In this document: positions 1-39,800 of the stretch, one piece after another
Numbering within the stretch: the first letter of the stretch is position 1
Layout of the letters: each line of letters starts with the position of its first letter
Source: Chrysemys picta bellii
Taxonomy: Eukaryota; Chordata; Testudines; Emydidae
Direction of reading: 5' to 3'
Assembly: GCF_011386835.1 (NCBI RefSeq)
Contig: NC_088800.1
Location: 25,707,059-25,771,058 of the forward strand
DNA: 64,000 bases
The notes under the pieces: model-generated
What the model saw: only the letters and a program-made list of their open reading frames with translations
Databases searched by the model: none
What the model was told of the DNA's origin: nothing
Made by a program: the position numbers and the translations under genes

Positions 1-406
1 TAAAGCTACACCTGAAGTTTGTGGGTATGTGTGTGAGTACGTACCTCTGTGTTCTCTACTTGCCTAAGCCATGCATTGCTATTTTTAGCAGCGTAGTGTC
101 CCGCTGCCTCTCTGCTGCTGTAGTCTTTCCCGACTACAAAAAAACCCTTCCCCAGCAAGGAAAGGTTCTGGCAGGGGGGAGGCATTGAGAAAAGACTCCA
201 TTAACTCCCTGTCGCTGGAGCCATTTGCCCGCTTCAGTGAAAGGCTCTGGCAGTGGATATCTGCTGAAGGCTTTGCTCACTGCCTCCCCTCTGCCAGTGT
301 GTTTTACTGACATTTAGCTGTACAATGCAGCGTGGATGCAGCCTGCTTTTCATAGCTACATGTACTCTACATGCTGCTGCCAGTGGTATGTAGTCTAGAC
401 ATAGCC
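1..406. repeat. Harbinger-like MITE, right end, cut by window edge
   Basis: The stretch ends in a TAGACATAGCC-type terminus followed by TAA at 407-409, like the right ends of the Harbinger-like elements at 6598 and 52145. The left end is not in the window. The assignment rests on this one terminus only; no coding potential is seen. Confidence 0.35.
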
Positions 407-2654
407 TAAAAGGGGTTGGGGAAAGAGGAGGAACTCTGGCCAGGAATCTCTAAGATACAGTTGACCTGTCAATTACATAAGTAATTGAAAAGCTTTTAAG
501 GCAACCACTGTTTGTATGTCCAGTGAACTTTTAGCTGAAAAAGAGAAAACTCCAGACTGTAGTGAAAAAATTATAAGCTATTGATAGCCATTAGAAGATG
601 GAAGTTATAAAAACTAGGTAGTTGGACACACTGATTACCCTAGGATGAGCATCCATTGCCCTTCAAAAGGGGTTGTCTTTAACTCACAGTGTATTTGTCT
701 GTACCAAATTATTTCAGTGTGTGGCTTTTTTTTGGAAGGGAGCGGGGGAACAAGAGGGGTACATATTATAATTTGAAAAATTGAGTTAACAAATGGTAAA
801 AGTAGGCAGACAGCACCAGTTAGGCATTTGAGAGAGGCTGTGTTCTTTTCTGTATTTTTTTTTCTAGTGGTCATTCTTAGTCTTTTGACAGATACAGAAT
901 CCAGGAGAAAAAACAGGTTAAGGATGGAAAGCAGTTAAATAATGGGCAGAGGAGTTTAATGAAAAAGATACTGAAGCAAAAAATCCTTGCTTTTTTAAAG
1001 CAAATGTTTTATTAAGTTAAAGGGACACTAAAGTGAGGCTAGGTGCATTTCTTTAAATCTACCTCAAGATGATTCTGAAGTATTTTATAGCATAGTCTCT
1101 TTTCCTCCAAGTTATTAATATTTTACATTGAGAAACAAAGCAACTATGGTGTTTACTCTAAAGGACCAGCTTTTGTTTACACTTTCACTCTTCAGGGCAT
1201 GGCCAGGCAAACAAGGGTGGGCAGTGGGTGTGCGCGCATGGCTAGGCATACTATAGGCTTTGAATAGGATTAGCGAACACAAAGGATTCACTCATGCACG
1301 CGCACCTCCTGTTTATGTGCAGGAAAGCGATTGTAAACATTAGCTGCTATTTTGATGTGACCACCAGCCTAGGTACTTATTTGTGAACCTTTTGAGGCTT
1401 AACACTTTAATTTCACATCTCAAATGATTTATACAATCTTCATTTCTTAAGGATTAAAAAACAAACAGGGTGGCAGGCAAACATGGGGAAATGAACAGTG
1501 CCTTTAAAATTAAATAGATTTGAACACTTTAGCAAACAAATTGAATTTTAGGTCAGAATGTCTAAGTACAGAGGTGTTAGGAACAAATTCACATGCTGAT
1601 GAAAGGGATGCTCTTGTTTTCCCAAGAATAGAAGTGTTGCATTTTAATATTTCTGTAAGCAATATGTAATGGAATATTTTGTCAGCAGCTGTGGAGGAGG
1701 GCATGAATCCTACCCTTCCCTCAGTGATTGTAGCTAGCCAATAGGATGGGAATAGGAAGAAAACTGGGTAGGAAGACTATCTGTTCTCTGTGTCTGTTGC
1801 CACCCGCAAAAGAGATCCTCAGTCTGTAATCATATGATACTAGCAGCACGAATAGCCCCCTGAGATAGCTAGATCACAACTGTAAAAAACAAACAAACAA
1901 AAATCTTAGTCAGAAAACATGTTTGGAAGGACTTTCCAGTTCCTTGGATTAACAGTATCTAGAGCATTGTGCAGATAACACTTGTGTTTGTGAATAGGGA
2001 GGTTTGAATGTGAGTGTAGTTCCCAATGTTAGTGTAGGGTGAGCATAGAGATCTGTTTCTGTCTGGATTAGAAATAACCAAATGGAGGTAGAGGTGGTAA
2101 GAACTGACCTGAACCTTTGTCCAAACCAAGGTGTTTTCTAAACCTCAAAATATAAAGTTAAGGGAGTGCAGTTAACTTTGGTGTAAAATTTAAGTATTAT
2201 GAAAACAAATTTTTATAAGCCTGCAGATGAACTATTTACTTGTTTAAAACATTGATAAAGTCATTTTTAAACAATCTACTCCAGTGGCTGAAATGCAAAT
2301 ATTGCAGCACTAAGAACCTGGAAGTAAAACTGATTTAGTGGATTTTCATTAGCCATGTGGAGATAAATGGAAAAAATAAGAAGCATAAGTAGTGAAAAGT
2401 AAAGTGGATTTTTTTTACTTTAAGATTAACAATTATAACACATATTAAGCTTAGTGTTTACTTTCTTCAAAATTTGCATTTAATGTGTGTCTACACTATA
2501 CCTGATGACTCATTACCCAGAAAAGAATCCATTTTCTTTTTCCAAAGCTGCATTTCTCCTGTATTTAAGAAGAATAGTAAGATGTTGATTTGTCAATAAA
2601 ATAAGCAGATATAATTCGGAACACAAGGAGCAGATATGTTATGCAAATATTTTC

Positions 2655-2760
2655 ATAGTCCTATTCTGGCCACACTTTAATCTTTCTGAGTCTGTTTCTC
2701 TGGCTATAAAATGGGTATAACAACTGTATAGGTTTTTGTTTTCTGACAATTATTTTCAGC
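2655..2760 (+). repeat. MIR-like SINE remnant
   Basis: A short stretch reads like the conserved part of MIR/CORE-type SINEs: a 'tctgagtctgtttctctg' block, then 'taaaatgggtataa'. It is heavily diverged and has no visible ends. A chance match to low-complexity sequence is possible. Confidence 0.35.
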
Positions 2761-2805
2761 TCTACTGATGAAAGACACTATAAAAAGGATTGGTATGTAA
2801 TAGCA

Positions 2806-3588
2806 CAGGGGTGGGCAAACTTTTTGGCCCGACGGCCACATCGGGGAACATAAATTGTATGGCAGGCCATGAATGCTCACAAAATTGGGGTTTGGGGTGG
2901 GGCTGGGGATGAGGAGTTTGGGGTGTAGGAGGGTGCTCTGGGCTGGGACTGAGGGATTTGAAGGGTGGGGGATCAGGGCTGGGGCAGGGGTGCAGGTTCC
3001 GGCTGGGAGTGTGGACTCTGGGGTGGGGCTGAGAGGTTTGGGGTGCAGGAGAGTGCTCCGGGCTGGGATTGAGGGGTTTGAAGAGCGGGAGGGGGATCAG
3101 GGCTGGGGCAGGGGGTTGGGGCATGGGGAGAGGCTCAGGGGGCACAGGTTCTGTGCGGCGCTTACCTCAAGCGGCTCCCGGAAGCAATGGCATGTTCCTT
3201 CTCCGGCTCCTATGCGGAGGCGCGGCCAGGCGGCTCTGTACCCTGCCCCATCCACAGACGCTGCCCCTGCAGCTCCCATTGGAGCGTGTAGGAGCCGGAG
3301 TGGGGCCATGCCGCGGCTTCTGAGAGCTGTGTGGTGCGGCCCCTGACCATGCGCACCAGCTGGAGCACCAGAGCGAGGCAGAGACACGTGGTGTGGCCCC
3401 CAACACAGCGCCCTGGCCGGAGCGTTGCTGAGCCGCATGGTCTGGCCCCGGCTGAGCGCCAGAGCGGGGCCGAACTGTGTGGTGTGGCCCCTGACCCCGC
3501 GCCCCGGCCGGAGCGGGGCCGAGCCATGTGGCGCGGCTTGCAGGCCGGCTTAAAACAGCTCATGGGCTGTAGTTTGCCCACATTCCTG
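2806..3588. mobile_element. non-autonomous hAT-type element, GC-rich core
   Basis: Termini are CAGGGGTGGGCAAAC on the left and GTTTGCCCACATTCCTG on the right, imperfect inverted repeats of the CAGGGG type seen in hAT (Charlie-like) families. The interior is GC-rich with a G-rich near-tandem repeat at about 2885-3110. A core containing 'cagctcccattgg' is shared with the elements at 10074 and 17620. The flanking 8-mers do not match well, so the target duplication has decayed. Long open frames inside follow GC content and resemble no transposase. Confidence 0.75.
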
Positions 3589-6355
3589 TGCCACAAGAAT
3601 AAAAGTATTGGACTCTGAGACAGAATGCTCAAAGTTTAGGATCCTGCTAAAAATTGCAGTTTACTGTAGTTGACATTGATCTTGCTAGCATACCAAATCC
3701 TGTAGAGTAAACGGGGTATAACAGAGGGGTTTCATAAACAGCAGACAGATTGTATATAAAAAAAAGTTATTTTCTTGGAGGGGAAAATAAAGATCTTATT
3801 TCCTTCTAAAATGTGTAAATTAGACACCAATCTTTTGCTTACAGAATCCTGCTGTGTTCCTACAGCTCTGATTACTATTTGTTCAATTGCACTGCATTTT
3901 TACTGATAAGTAGTACAGCATGAGACATGACCCTCCTCTGTTTGATACTGCTTCAGGTAGAAGATAAATGGTTTTTGCGAAGAGAATAGATGCATCTCAA
4001 CATGGACCATTTATCTGCAACAATCATGTATTTAAAGCAAAAAACAAAATACCAAACAACATGCGCTCCCAAACATACACTTTTTTTTTGTTACAGATAT
4101 TCTCAGCAGTAACCGACAGGATATTGCCTTTTTCTTGAACATCTCTGGGTGGTCTTTGAGCGTGACAGGTGTCCTTGATCAGCCACAGCTTGGTGCTCTT
4201 AAACAGAGTATCTACTGTTAGGAAAGTTTGGCTTAGGAGAAGCCACCTGGAGTCAGTGGCACATACATGTTGAAATTTCAGGAGAGAGCATAAGGCAAGC
4301 ACCCTTAGTCAGTCACAGGGGAGAAATTTGTTACATGCTTAAGTCCAAAATGGTATTTGGTAGTATACCTCTGACAGCCCTTACAGGTACAGGTGTGACA
4401 GTTGGTTTAGAGTGGAATAAAAGGAGTAAAAAGATGCAGAGGGAAGAAAATTTCTCTAATTTTTAATACCAAGTAATAGGTGGCAGATGTGTCTGAAAAC
4501 AATTAAAAAAAAAAAAAAAAAAGCATTTTACGGCCAGCACACTCTCCTTTTTTTTAACCTATTTAATTTGTAACCTAATTTTCAGCTCTGAATATCTGGT
4601 CAAATAGTTTAGGGTTCTCTGTTTCTGCCTGTAACAGTCAGGGAGCATCTTTAAGAGCAAGTGCTATGTCTCCAAGCATAATTTAGGGTTTGTCCATTTA
4701 AGACCAGGAACACTGGAAATGTCTGCAGGAGGGATTGTTTGGAGTTGTATGGCTGAGGGAGTCAGGCAACCAGCCAAGACTAAAAGAAAAAGCCTGTGGT
4801 TCGCTGGAAAGATGGGGAGTGGAAGAAAGGCCTAGGGTTGGACTTGTCATAGCAGAAGGCAAGAGAGCTGGGAAAATAGTCAGAGGCTGGTGGAATAGAG
4901 ATAGGAAGAGGCCTGTTAGAGATTTAGGAACAGGGCAGAGAAGGAGTCCAGGAAGGGGTATTAACATAAGGAAGTAGCAAGGGCAAAACAGTGTGGATGG
5001 CCATTCATATCTGATCATTTTACCCAGTTGGAAGCCAAGGGGGATATCTGCGTCAGCGTTCCTACTCTGGGTTCATCCACTTTCTTCCTTTGGTGGTCCT
5101 CTGACTCAGCAGTGTTGGATCCCTGATATGATTTAGCCCTTTGGCTAAGTCATGCAATTCCTCCATCGCTTCTGGAGGGGCCAGAACAAGTCTAAAATCA
5201 TCTTCCGGCCTTCCTCAAAACACACAGTTCTTCCCATGATTGCTCAGGGTTCACCTTCACAGGGCCACACAATGTCTTCACTCAAGATGGACTGCACTTC
5301 CTTTTCTAGACCCCCTACTAGGATCAGCAATCCTTTTGCCCTGTTGGTAGAAGGCTGTAGAAGGAGATGGGGGCTTTTCCCCACCTTTGCTGAAATCCCA
5401 GTTCGCTAAGTGAAAGTGTTAACTTCCCACCATGCTATTTTGTCCAGGTTATTTTCTTCTGATTGTACCATCCTCAGGGTCTTTTGATGTCCTGGCCCTA
5501 GGCACCTCCTAGGCTTTTTCACAGTTCTGTTCAACCAGGTTTCCTGACTGTCTTATCAAGCTTGTTACCATAGAAAGACCAACTGTAGGTGATATCTCCA
5601 CTCCCTACCTAGCCCACTGAGCCACAGACTTTTAAAATATGGTTTTGGAAAGTCACATGGAACACCACAAGTCACATGATCATCACCAATCCCCACATAG
5701 CACTCCCTCCTCCCCTGTTTAGTTAGTAGTGTTGTTTATTAACAGACCTCTTGAGTAGAGGCTGAGAATAGCATCACCACATTTTTTGTTATTTATGCAA
5801 ACAATGACCTTTAAATAGATGTACCATACCAGGAGCATCCTGTGTAAGTGAGATATATGGGGGAATAAAACCTATGTCCCTGTGTGTGGGATCAGTCAGG
5901 ACTACAATTCTATCCCTTTATGATCAGCAGTGAAGGAGGCTTAAGAAATGGGTAAGAAATCACATAAATAAGTTATTTGCAGGGTTTTTTTTTTAATTTG
6001 CTTCCACAGAGATGCATTGGGAATTTAATTCATCTCAGCCTACCACATGGTAAACTATTTAAACTTTCTTTCACTGATCAGCCCTTAGTCTTGATCTTCT
6101 TTTATTCTTTATCATTGAAGACACTGAATTCCCAAACCAACTGGATTTATTGGATTAAAATAATTTTAGTAAAAAAAGCAGTTGGTGCATTTTCTCCAAT
6201 TTTACGTTCACTTTTACTGTTTTGGTCTGATGTATGTAAAATGTCAGAACCAGCAGAATAAAAAGCATAGTTCATTTTGGAATATTTTTTCTTTAAGTAT
6301 TTGTTTTATTATGAGTTTACAAAACAATTTACTTTCATTTTATTTTTCTTTTCAG

Positions 6356-33710
<27,355 letters not shown>

Positions 33711-34235
33711 TGCAGTGTTCAATGCCTCGGTTTGAAAATCAGTTCTGATTGTATGCTGTTTTGAAAATATATAATGTTTTCACCCCTCAGCTCGCTACTT
33801 ACCACAAATGTCCAAATAGATAGTTTTAGATTAATCCTGGTAAAATTGTTCAACTTTTAAGAGTTATAATAGGATAAACATTTTAATGTTTGATTGTAAA
33901 TAGTTTTGTGTTGCAACATACCTTGAAATGGAGTTATTCATCCAACACTTTAGCTAAGTGGATAAATGCTCTATATCCTCACTGACTGTAATGGGTAAAG
34001 CAAGCAGTACGGAGAGAACACATCTGTTTTAGTTACCAATTTTCTGTTTTCATACTGAGTGGCTGAAACTGTAGTTGAGAAGATGAAAAACACTGCTGTC
34101 CAAATAAAAGGTAATGTTTCTATATCTCAGAAAACTAAGGTGATAGTTCAAAAACCGCATTAATAGGGAGGAAAATTTTACAACTTGGATATAAAAACAA
34201 ATTTTATTGTAAAAATAAAGGTTTGGGAACTACGT
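33711..34235 (+). other. TEX9: TEX9 3' untranslated region
   Basis: AT-rich sequence after the TGA stop with two AATAAA hexamers, at 34103-34108 and 34214-34219. A GT-rich stretch ('tgtttgttgttc') follows the second, which favours cleavage near 34235. No microRNA site or structure was assessed. Confidence 0.65.
34214..34219 (+). terminator. TEX9: TEX9 poly(A) signal AATAAA
   Basis: Canonical hexamer about 500 nt after the stop, followed within about 25-35 nt by a GT-rich element. An upstream hexamer at 34103-34108 may give a shorter transcript. Confidence 0.65.
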
Positions 34236-35841
34236 AGGGACAATGTTTGTTGTTCATTCCGCCTTAGTAGATCTTCACAGGGTTGGAACATTAAATACAT
34301 TAGTGGATGTTGGTTGTCTTAATTTACAGGAAAGTTGATAACTTGCCATAGATATTAAATCTTGATGTCCAATTAAGCATGCAAAAATTAGTTTGCTAAC
34401 ATGGAAGTATTGTTTAAAATTGCTTCTGATGACTAGAGGCAAGATCCGATCCCATACCTTTATTTTTAAAAGTGATAAATATTGGTGTCAATGTAAAATG
34501 AAAATCTCTCAATTTTCAGCAATATTTAATAAGTTAAAATGTGTCTACTGAAATATTTGAAGTTGAATATTTTCTTGACCCCATCCATTTTCCTAAGTCC
34601 TCCTAACATCATATGCTGTTCTCAGTCCCATTTGGTTCCTATAGTGTTATCTTTTTCCATATTAAATGCACATGGCTGTGTAAACGTTCGATGAAAGTAA
34701 TGATCATTCTTAGCATCATTCATTTAGTGTTCTGTACATTACAGTCAAACCTAAAGGGCACAATCAGGAGTGCAGACCCCACTGTGCTAGGCGGTATATA
34801 AAGATGTGATGATTTTGTAATCCTATTACAATAATCAAGAATAAATGGACAAAACTGACTATAGGTGAATCAGCTATTCTATGTATGTTCAGAGTAATGA
34901 CAGGTACGCAGTAAGTTTGTGCTGCTTCTGTCACCCATTATTAAATCTAAGTGGTTTCTCCTGCAGCAGATGAAGCTGTCAGGAGGAAACAGGAAATGAA
35001 ACAATGGCAAAGATCAGTTACTGTCTGAGAGAATACAGGTTCTTGAGGAAACAATGGGGAAGTATTAATTGGGGAATACCTGAAGCTGCCATGGTTCACT
35101 CTTCCCAAACCAATATCTAAGCTATCAAAGAGGATATTAAAACCTAAAATGCTGGCCTAGGGAAGAATGGGGGTGGAGATTGTGTGCAGCTGTCTATGGG
35201 AAAGATGGAGTCCAGGGAAGGGGTAGGGATGGTTTTATGGCCTGCAGCATGCAGGGGGTCAGACCAGATGATCATAATGGTCCCTTCTGACCTTAAAGTC
35301 TATGAGACTCCCTGAGAAGACAAACTGGCACAAGCAGCCTGTCTCTCCCAACCCAGCAATAGAGAACACTGTTCTGAAGTTTCCAAGAAAAGATATGGTA
35401 TAGTTAAGACCAATCCATATAAGCTTTTATTTTAACCCTTTGTTCTGTGTTGTTTTATGTTTGCGTGACTAAACAATGCTTTGTTTTGAACAAGCTGTTT
35501 TTGATTCACTTTAATCAGCAGCTATAAGAAGGATTTTACAGGTTCCAAAGTGAATTAAGGCCATTTTAATTCTGAATGAGTGTCGACAGAGGGATAACTA
35601 ATCACTTCAAATTCACACCTTTAGTTAATTCAGATTAATTTTCCTGTGTGAACAAAGCCCAACTACAGGCAAGACTGCATAGTACCACACAGAGAGGAGT
35701 TAAAGTAGTGAAACCTGTCCCCAGGTGCACTCTTGGAAATAAAAGTTGTCCTTGTCCCGTGATTGTGATAATACTCTTTCAGACATTTCCTAATGTAACT
35801 GGAATTCCTATCATCTGTCCATGAATCAGTTTCTAAAGTGA
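34236..35841. other. intergenic space between convergent TEX9 and MNS1
   Basis: No gene seen. A stretch at about 34739-34800 ('gcagaccccactgtgctagg') resembles an ancient amniote interspersed repeat that I cannot name. A CR1 3' end lies at 35229-35308. The rest is AT-rich. Confidence 0.6.
35229..35308 (+). mobile_element. CR1 LINE 3' end
   Basis: Contains 'catgcagggggtcagaccag', 'atgatcataatggtccc' and 'ttctgaccttaaagtctatga', the conserved 3' end of sauropsid CR1 elements, which finishes in short TCTATGA-type repeats. Extremely 5'-truncated, as most CR1 copies are. Confidence 0.85.
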
Positions 35842-35885
35842 CAGGTTTCAGAGTAGCAGCTGTGTTACATCTACCAATGTGATAT

Positions 35886-36152
35886 GTGCCAGCAATGCCC
35901 CTCTGCCATGTACATTGGCCAAATCGAACAGTCTCTATGAAAAGAATAAATGGACACAAATCTGACATCAGCAATTATAACATTCAAAAACCAATAGGAG
36001 AACACTTCAACCTCTCTGGTCACTCAGTAACAGACTTAAAGGTGGCAATCTTGCAACAGAAAAGCTTCAGAAACAGACTCCTACGTGAAACTGCTGAACT
36101 TGAATTAATATGCAAACTAGATACCATCAATTTAGGCTTGAATAGAGACTGA
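35886..36152 (+). pseudogene. GIY-YIG endonuclease fragment of a PLE
   Basis: The frame contains MKRINGHKSDI, EHFNLSGHSVTDLKVAILQQ and RETAELELICKLDTIN, then a premature TGA just before the usual WLSHY end. The catalytic GIY half just upstream is in another frame. Non-functional. Confidence 0.82.
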
Positions 36153-36386
36153 GAATGGCTGAGCCATTACACACATTAAATCTATTTCTCCATGTTAAGT
36201 ATCCTCACACCTTCTTGTCAAACTGTCTGAAATGGGTCATCTTGATTATCACTTCAAAAGTTTTTTTTCTATTGCTGATAATTACTCATCTTAATTAGCC
36301 TCTTAGAGTTGGTAGAGCAACTCCCACCTTTTCATGTTCTCTGTATATATAGATATACTCCTTACTATATGTTCCATTCTATGCAT

Positions 36387-36424
36387 CCGATGAAGTGGGC
36401 TGTAGCCCACGAAAGCTTATGCTC
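36387..36424 (+). ncRNA. hammerhead-like ribozyme motif in PLE tail
   Basis: CCGATGA (one change from CUGAUGA), perfect stem II GTGGGC-TGTA-GCCCAC, GAAA, stem III AGC-TTAT-GCT, cleavage-site C. This copy has the best stem II. The base after the site is A, which can pair with the T before the core as the first pair of stem I. Confidence 0.62.
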
Positions 36425-36499
36425 AAATAAATTTGTTAGTCTCTAAGGTGCCAAAAGTACTCCTGTTCTTTCTAAAGTGAACTCCCTTAGCAAGTCCAT

Positions 36500-36548
36500 T
36501 TTATTATGCATGCACTGTTTGAGACATACTGTAATAGCAAAATTTATT
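36500..36548 (-). terminator. MNS1: MNS1 poly(A) signals
   Basis: On the minus strand AATAAA occurs at 36543-36548 and again at 36500-36505, 182 and 225 nt beyond the MNS1 stop. Either would give a 3' UTR of about 200-250 nt ending just before the PLE at 35842-36468. Confidence 0.65.
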
Positions 36549-36729
36549 GATCCAAACTAACTACATCACTGACTTAAAAATTGCAGCTCTTGTAACCATT
36601 TAGAAAAAGCTCAGAACTAAACCAAGACCCTTTCTCATAACGTTAAACAGGAATTTCTCACTATTAACAGCAGCATGTAGAAATAAGATGACATCTAGTG
36701 GTATGCAACAAAACAAATTCAGGGGAATT

Positions 36730-36828
36730 TCAGTTATCTTCTGAATACACATCCTCTTTTCTCTTCTGATAAGCCTTCCTAAACTCCTCACCAAGCATAT
36801 TAACATCATCTTCATCTTTGAGTATTCC
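36730..36828 (-). CDS. MNS1: MNS1 coding exon 10, C terminus
   Basis: Acceptor TTGCAG, then 32 codons (residues 468-499) and TGA. Contains LGEEFRKAYQKRKEDVY, aligned with the mammalian LGEEFRKVYQQR end. Acidic and hydrophilic. Confidence 0.95.
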   Translation of the reverse strand, partial: GILKDEDDVNMLGEEFRKAYQKRKEDVYSEDN

Positions 36829-39800
36829 CTGCAATTAAGGAGAAAGGGGAATAAACATTGTGCATGTTATTTAGCTCCTGTATATTTGGCCCAAGAATAC
36901 ATAAATTATTTCTTAGGTATGTATATGCAAGGCACTGTAGTACAGTGCCTGTGGTACTATTATGAAATTTGAAAATAAAGAATTAGTGGGTAGGCTGTTT
37001 CTTTTGTAAAGAAGCACAATTATTTTGGAGGTTGAGTTAATAAGGAGGCTAGAAGTTACCAAAAATCTTGCCTAATTGTTTTAGTTCTTAGTGGGGATGT
37101 GAAGTCAGTAAGGATAATGGCTTCTGACATCACATAATAGGTCAAAGTATTATTTGTTTGTGATAGAGCTCATCACCAATGCAAGTGAGGATATGTACAT
37201 AGTAAAAGTTCTGCATGCACTAGCTTACTTTGAATCCAGCTAACAGAGGTAACAATAGCAGTGAAGACATCACAGCATGGGCTAATGAAATGAGAAGATG
37301 TCCAGGATTCATGCAAGGCCTGTACTATCAGCACTGAAGGCCACACGGTGCTGTCTTTGTTATGATTATTACCTGAGCTAGTGCTGGATTCAATCTAGCT
37401 TGGCTAGGCTAGCCTATACACAGCTTTTGCTGTGTAAACATACTGGGTGTCTCTTGTAAGGGCCACAGCACAGAACCAACCTCCCAGATTTATAAAAATC
37501 CAGGAACTGCATTAAAGAGACTTTAGTCAGGTCACATCTGACCACAAACTTAAATTCTGTTAAAGTCAGTTATTACACAAAATAAAAGCCATAATTGGAA
37601 TTTGAAAAAAAAATATTTCACTTTAACTATTTGCAATCCCAAATGGCAAACCATTATGCTAGTGCAAGACGACCTGAAAGTAAAACAAACAAAAAACCCC
37701 TTTCATGTCCTGTGCCCATGCTGAAAGAATTATGTCTTATATTCTGACAGGTTTCAGAGCAGCAGCCGTATTAGTCTGTATCCGCAAAAAGAACAAGAGT
37801 ACTTGTGGCACCTTAGAGACTTATGCTCAAATAAATTTGTTAGTCTCTAAGGTGCCACAAGTACTCCTGTTCTTTTTGTGTTATATTCTAGTACTTATAA
37901 CTTACACCTGCATTTTATCAGCTTAATGCAGTTTAATTTTTTTTTTTAATTTCCTTATGCGTTCTCCTAAGGTGCACAACTGGCAAGTAAAACAATCCCT
38001 GCTGCAATTATTTCTAGAATTTTTTGCGGGGGGGGGGGGGGAGAGGAGGAAACATTCCACTTATCTTAATGTCTGAAAGTTAAACTTTAAGACATCTTCC
38101 TTTCATAATAACTCACTTCAGGAGTAAACAGCATGTGTAAACAATACAATAGGTAAAGCTAAACCAGAGGTGGGCAAACTACAGCCCGTGGGACCCTCCT
38201 GCCAGCCCCTGAGCCCCTGGCCCCACAGGCTAGCTCCCGGTCCCTCCCCTGCTGTCCCCCCTCCCCCGCAGCCTCAGCTCACTGCGCCATGCTCTGGGCA
38301 GCAGAGCTGCAAGCTCCTGGGGCAGCGCAGCTGCAGAGCCTCGGCCTGACCTGGTGCTCTGTGTTGTGCGGTGGCGTGGCTGGCTCCAGCCGGGCGATGC
38401 GGCTGCGTGTCCTGGTGCTCTGGGTGGCATGGCTGTAGCGTTGCCAGCCACCAGTGCTCAGGCAGCGCAGTAAGGGGGCAGGGAGCAAGGGGGGTTGGAT
38501 AGAGGGCAGGGGAGTTCGGGGGGGGTGCTCAGGAGATGGGGGTGTGGATAGGGATCGGGGTGGTCAGAGGGGAGGGAACAGGGGGGTTGAATGGGGGCAA
38601 GGGTTCTGGGGGCAGTCAAGGAGAAGGGGTTGTTGGATGGGGCAGGGGTCCGGGGGGGGTAATTAGGAATGAGAGGAGGGGTTGGATGGGGCGGTGGGGG
38701 GAAGTCGGGGCGGAGAGTCCAGGGGCCGTCAGGGGACAGGGAGAGATGGATGGGGCAGGGGTCCTGGGGGCCCATCAGGGAGCGAGAAGCAGGGGGAGTT
38801 GGATAGGGGGTGGGGGCCATGCCGTGCCTGGCTGTTTGAGGAGGCACAGCCTCCCCTAACCAGCCCTCCATACAATTTCGGAAACCCCATGTGGCCCTCA
38901 GGCCAAAAAGTTTGCCTGCCCCCGAGCTAAACCAACAAACCCAAAGAATGAAGGAAAGGAACAAATTAAGGAATGGGTGCGGACAGGAGATGTGCCTTCA
39001 ACACGATGAGAAACACACAAATTCCAGTCAGTTAATTCAAAAAACAAACCAAAAAAAGGCCCATCTGGTATATCTTGATGTAATTATTCGCGCTCTGTAA
39101 GAACAACCATATTAGCAAAGGGTTAGGTGGAATTTGGAAATTCAACCTTCTAAGGTTTACAAATTCACACCTGGGTGCTCTGAATTAGAATACAATTAAT
39201 GAATAAATGTTAGGCGTCATATTTAACAGGATATCTGCATATTTAGAAATATTACTGTAAATCCTATTTCGTCAAGTATCTGACTAACCCTTCTCTGTTG
39301 TAGTTACAATGTCTTGTGTTCATTCTGAATGCAAGCTCTCTGATCATCTGTATAGTCTAAGGCACTCATTATAATTATACTTCTATTCAGCTACATTTCA
39401 CAGTTTATTAACGTGAAGCAGTCCCTCCTTATCTTTTGAACTTTCAAACTGCTAGAATGAGCAGAATGAGGTTTGAGTTTCATCTAAATACCCGAGTAAT
39501 TTATTTTACTGCCACAGATGAAGGGCTAGGTATCACGGAGACAGGGCCAGATTCACTGTTGAGACCCATTCCCCATACACCTTCCAGCAGCAGAAAGCTA
39601 GTGGAAACTGCAACTGGGAAATACCATAAGTTAAGGAGGACTTTCTGGCTGGTATAGAGCTGATGTATAAGCCTCCAACTCTAGCCCTCCTCCTCCTGCC
39701 ATATGGGATATGTTGGAGGAGGGAAAAACATGGCTGAATGTTCTGCACTTCAGCAATTCTCTGCTTCCCAGAACTCAGATCATGAGAAGCAGAGTGTAAG

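Larger units (their letters stand above)
1..6355 (+). other. TEX9: TEX9 intron sequence (5' exons not found)
   Basis: No TEX9 exon could be recognised here. The exon at 6356 needs an upstream donor leaving two bases of a codon, so roughly the first 85-90 residues of the protein must be encoded further left or in short exons missed by eye. The interval holds a hAT-type element (2806-3588), a weak MIR-like remnant (2655-2760) and a stretch at about 4700-5560 that looks like old unidentified repeat. Open frames here are short and show no family resemblance. Confidence 0.6.
35842..36468 (+). mobile_element. PLE copy with inverted terminal extension, 12-bp TSD
   Basis: TTTCTAAAGTGA flanks both sides (35830-35841 and 36469-36480). 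The left edge is CAGGTTTCAGAGTAGCAGC, the reverse complement of the extension normally found at the 3' end. It is joined directly to + sense PLE from within the GIY-YIG domain through the tail. So the 5' end was repaired with an inverted terminal piece. The insertion sits within about 35 bp of the MNS1 poly(A) signals. Confidence 0.9.

Noticed and set aside
2762..3632. Cluster of overlapping 80-157-codon frames
   Set aside because: All lie in the hAT-type element at 2806-3588 and encode biased Pro/Gly/Arg sequence without transposase motifs.
5152..5409. 85-codon frame considered as a missing upstream TEX9 exon
   Set aside because: No resemblance to the TEX9 N terminus and no suitable splice sites in the required phase.
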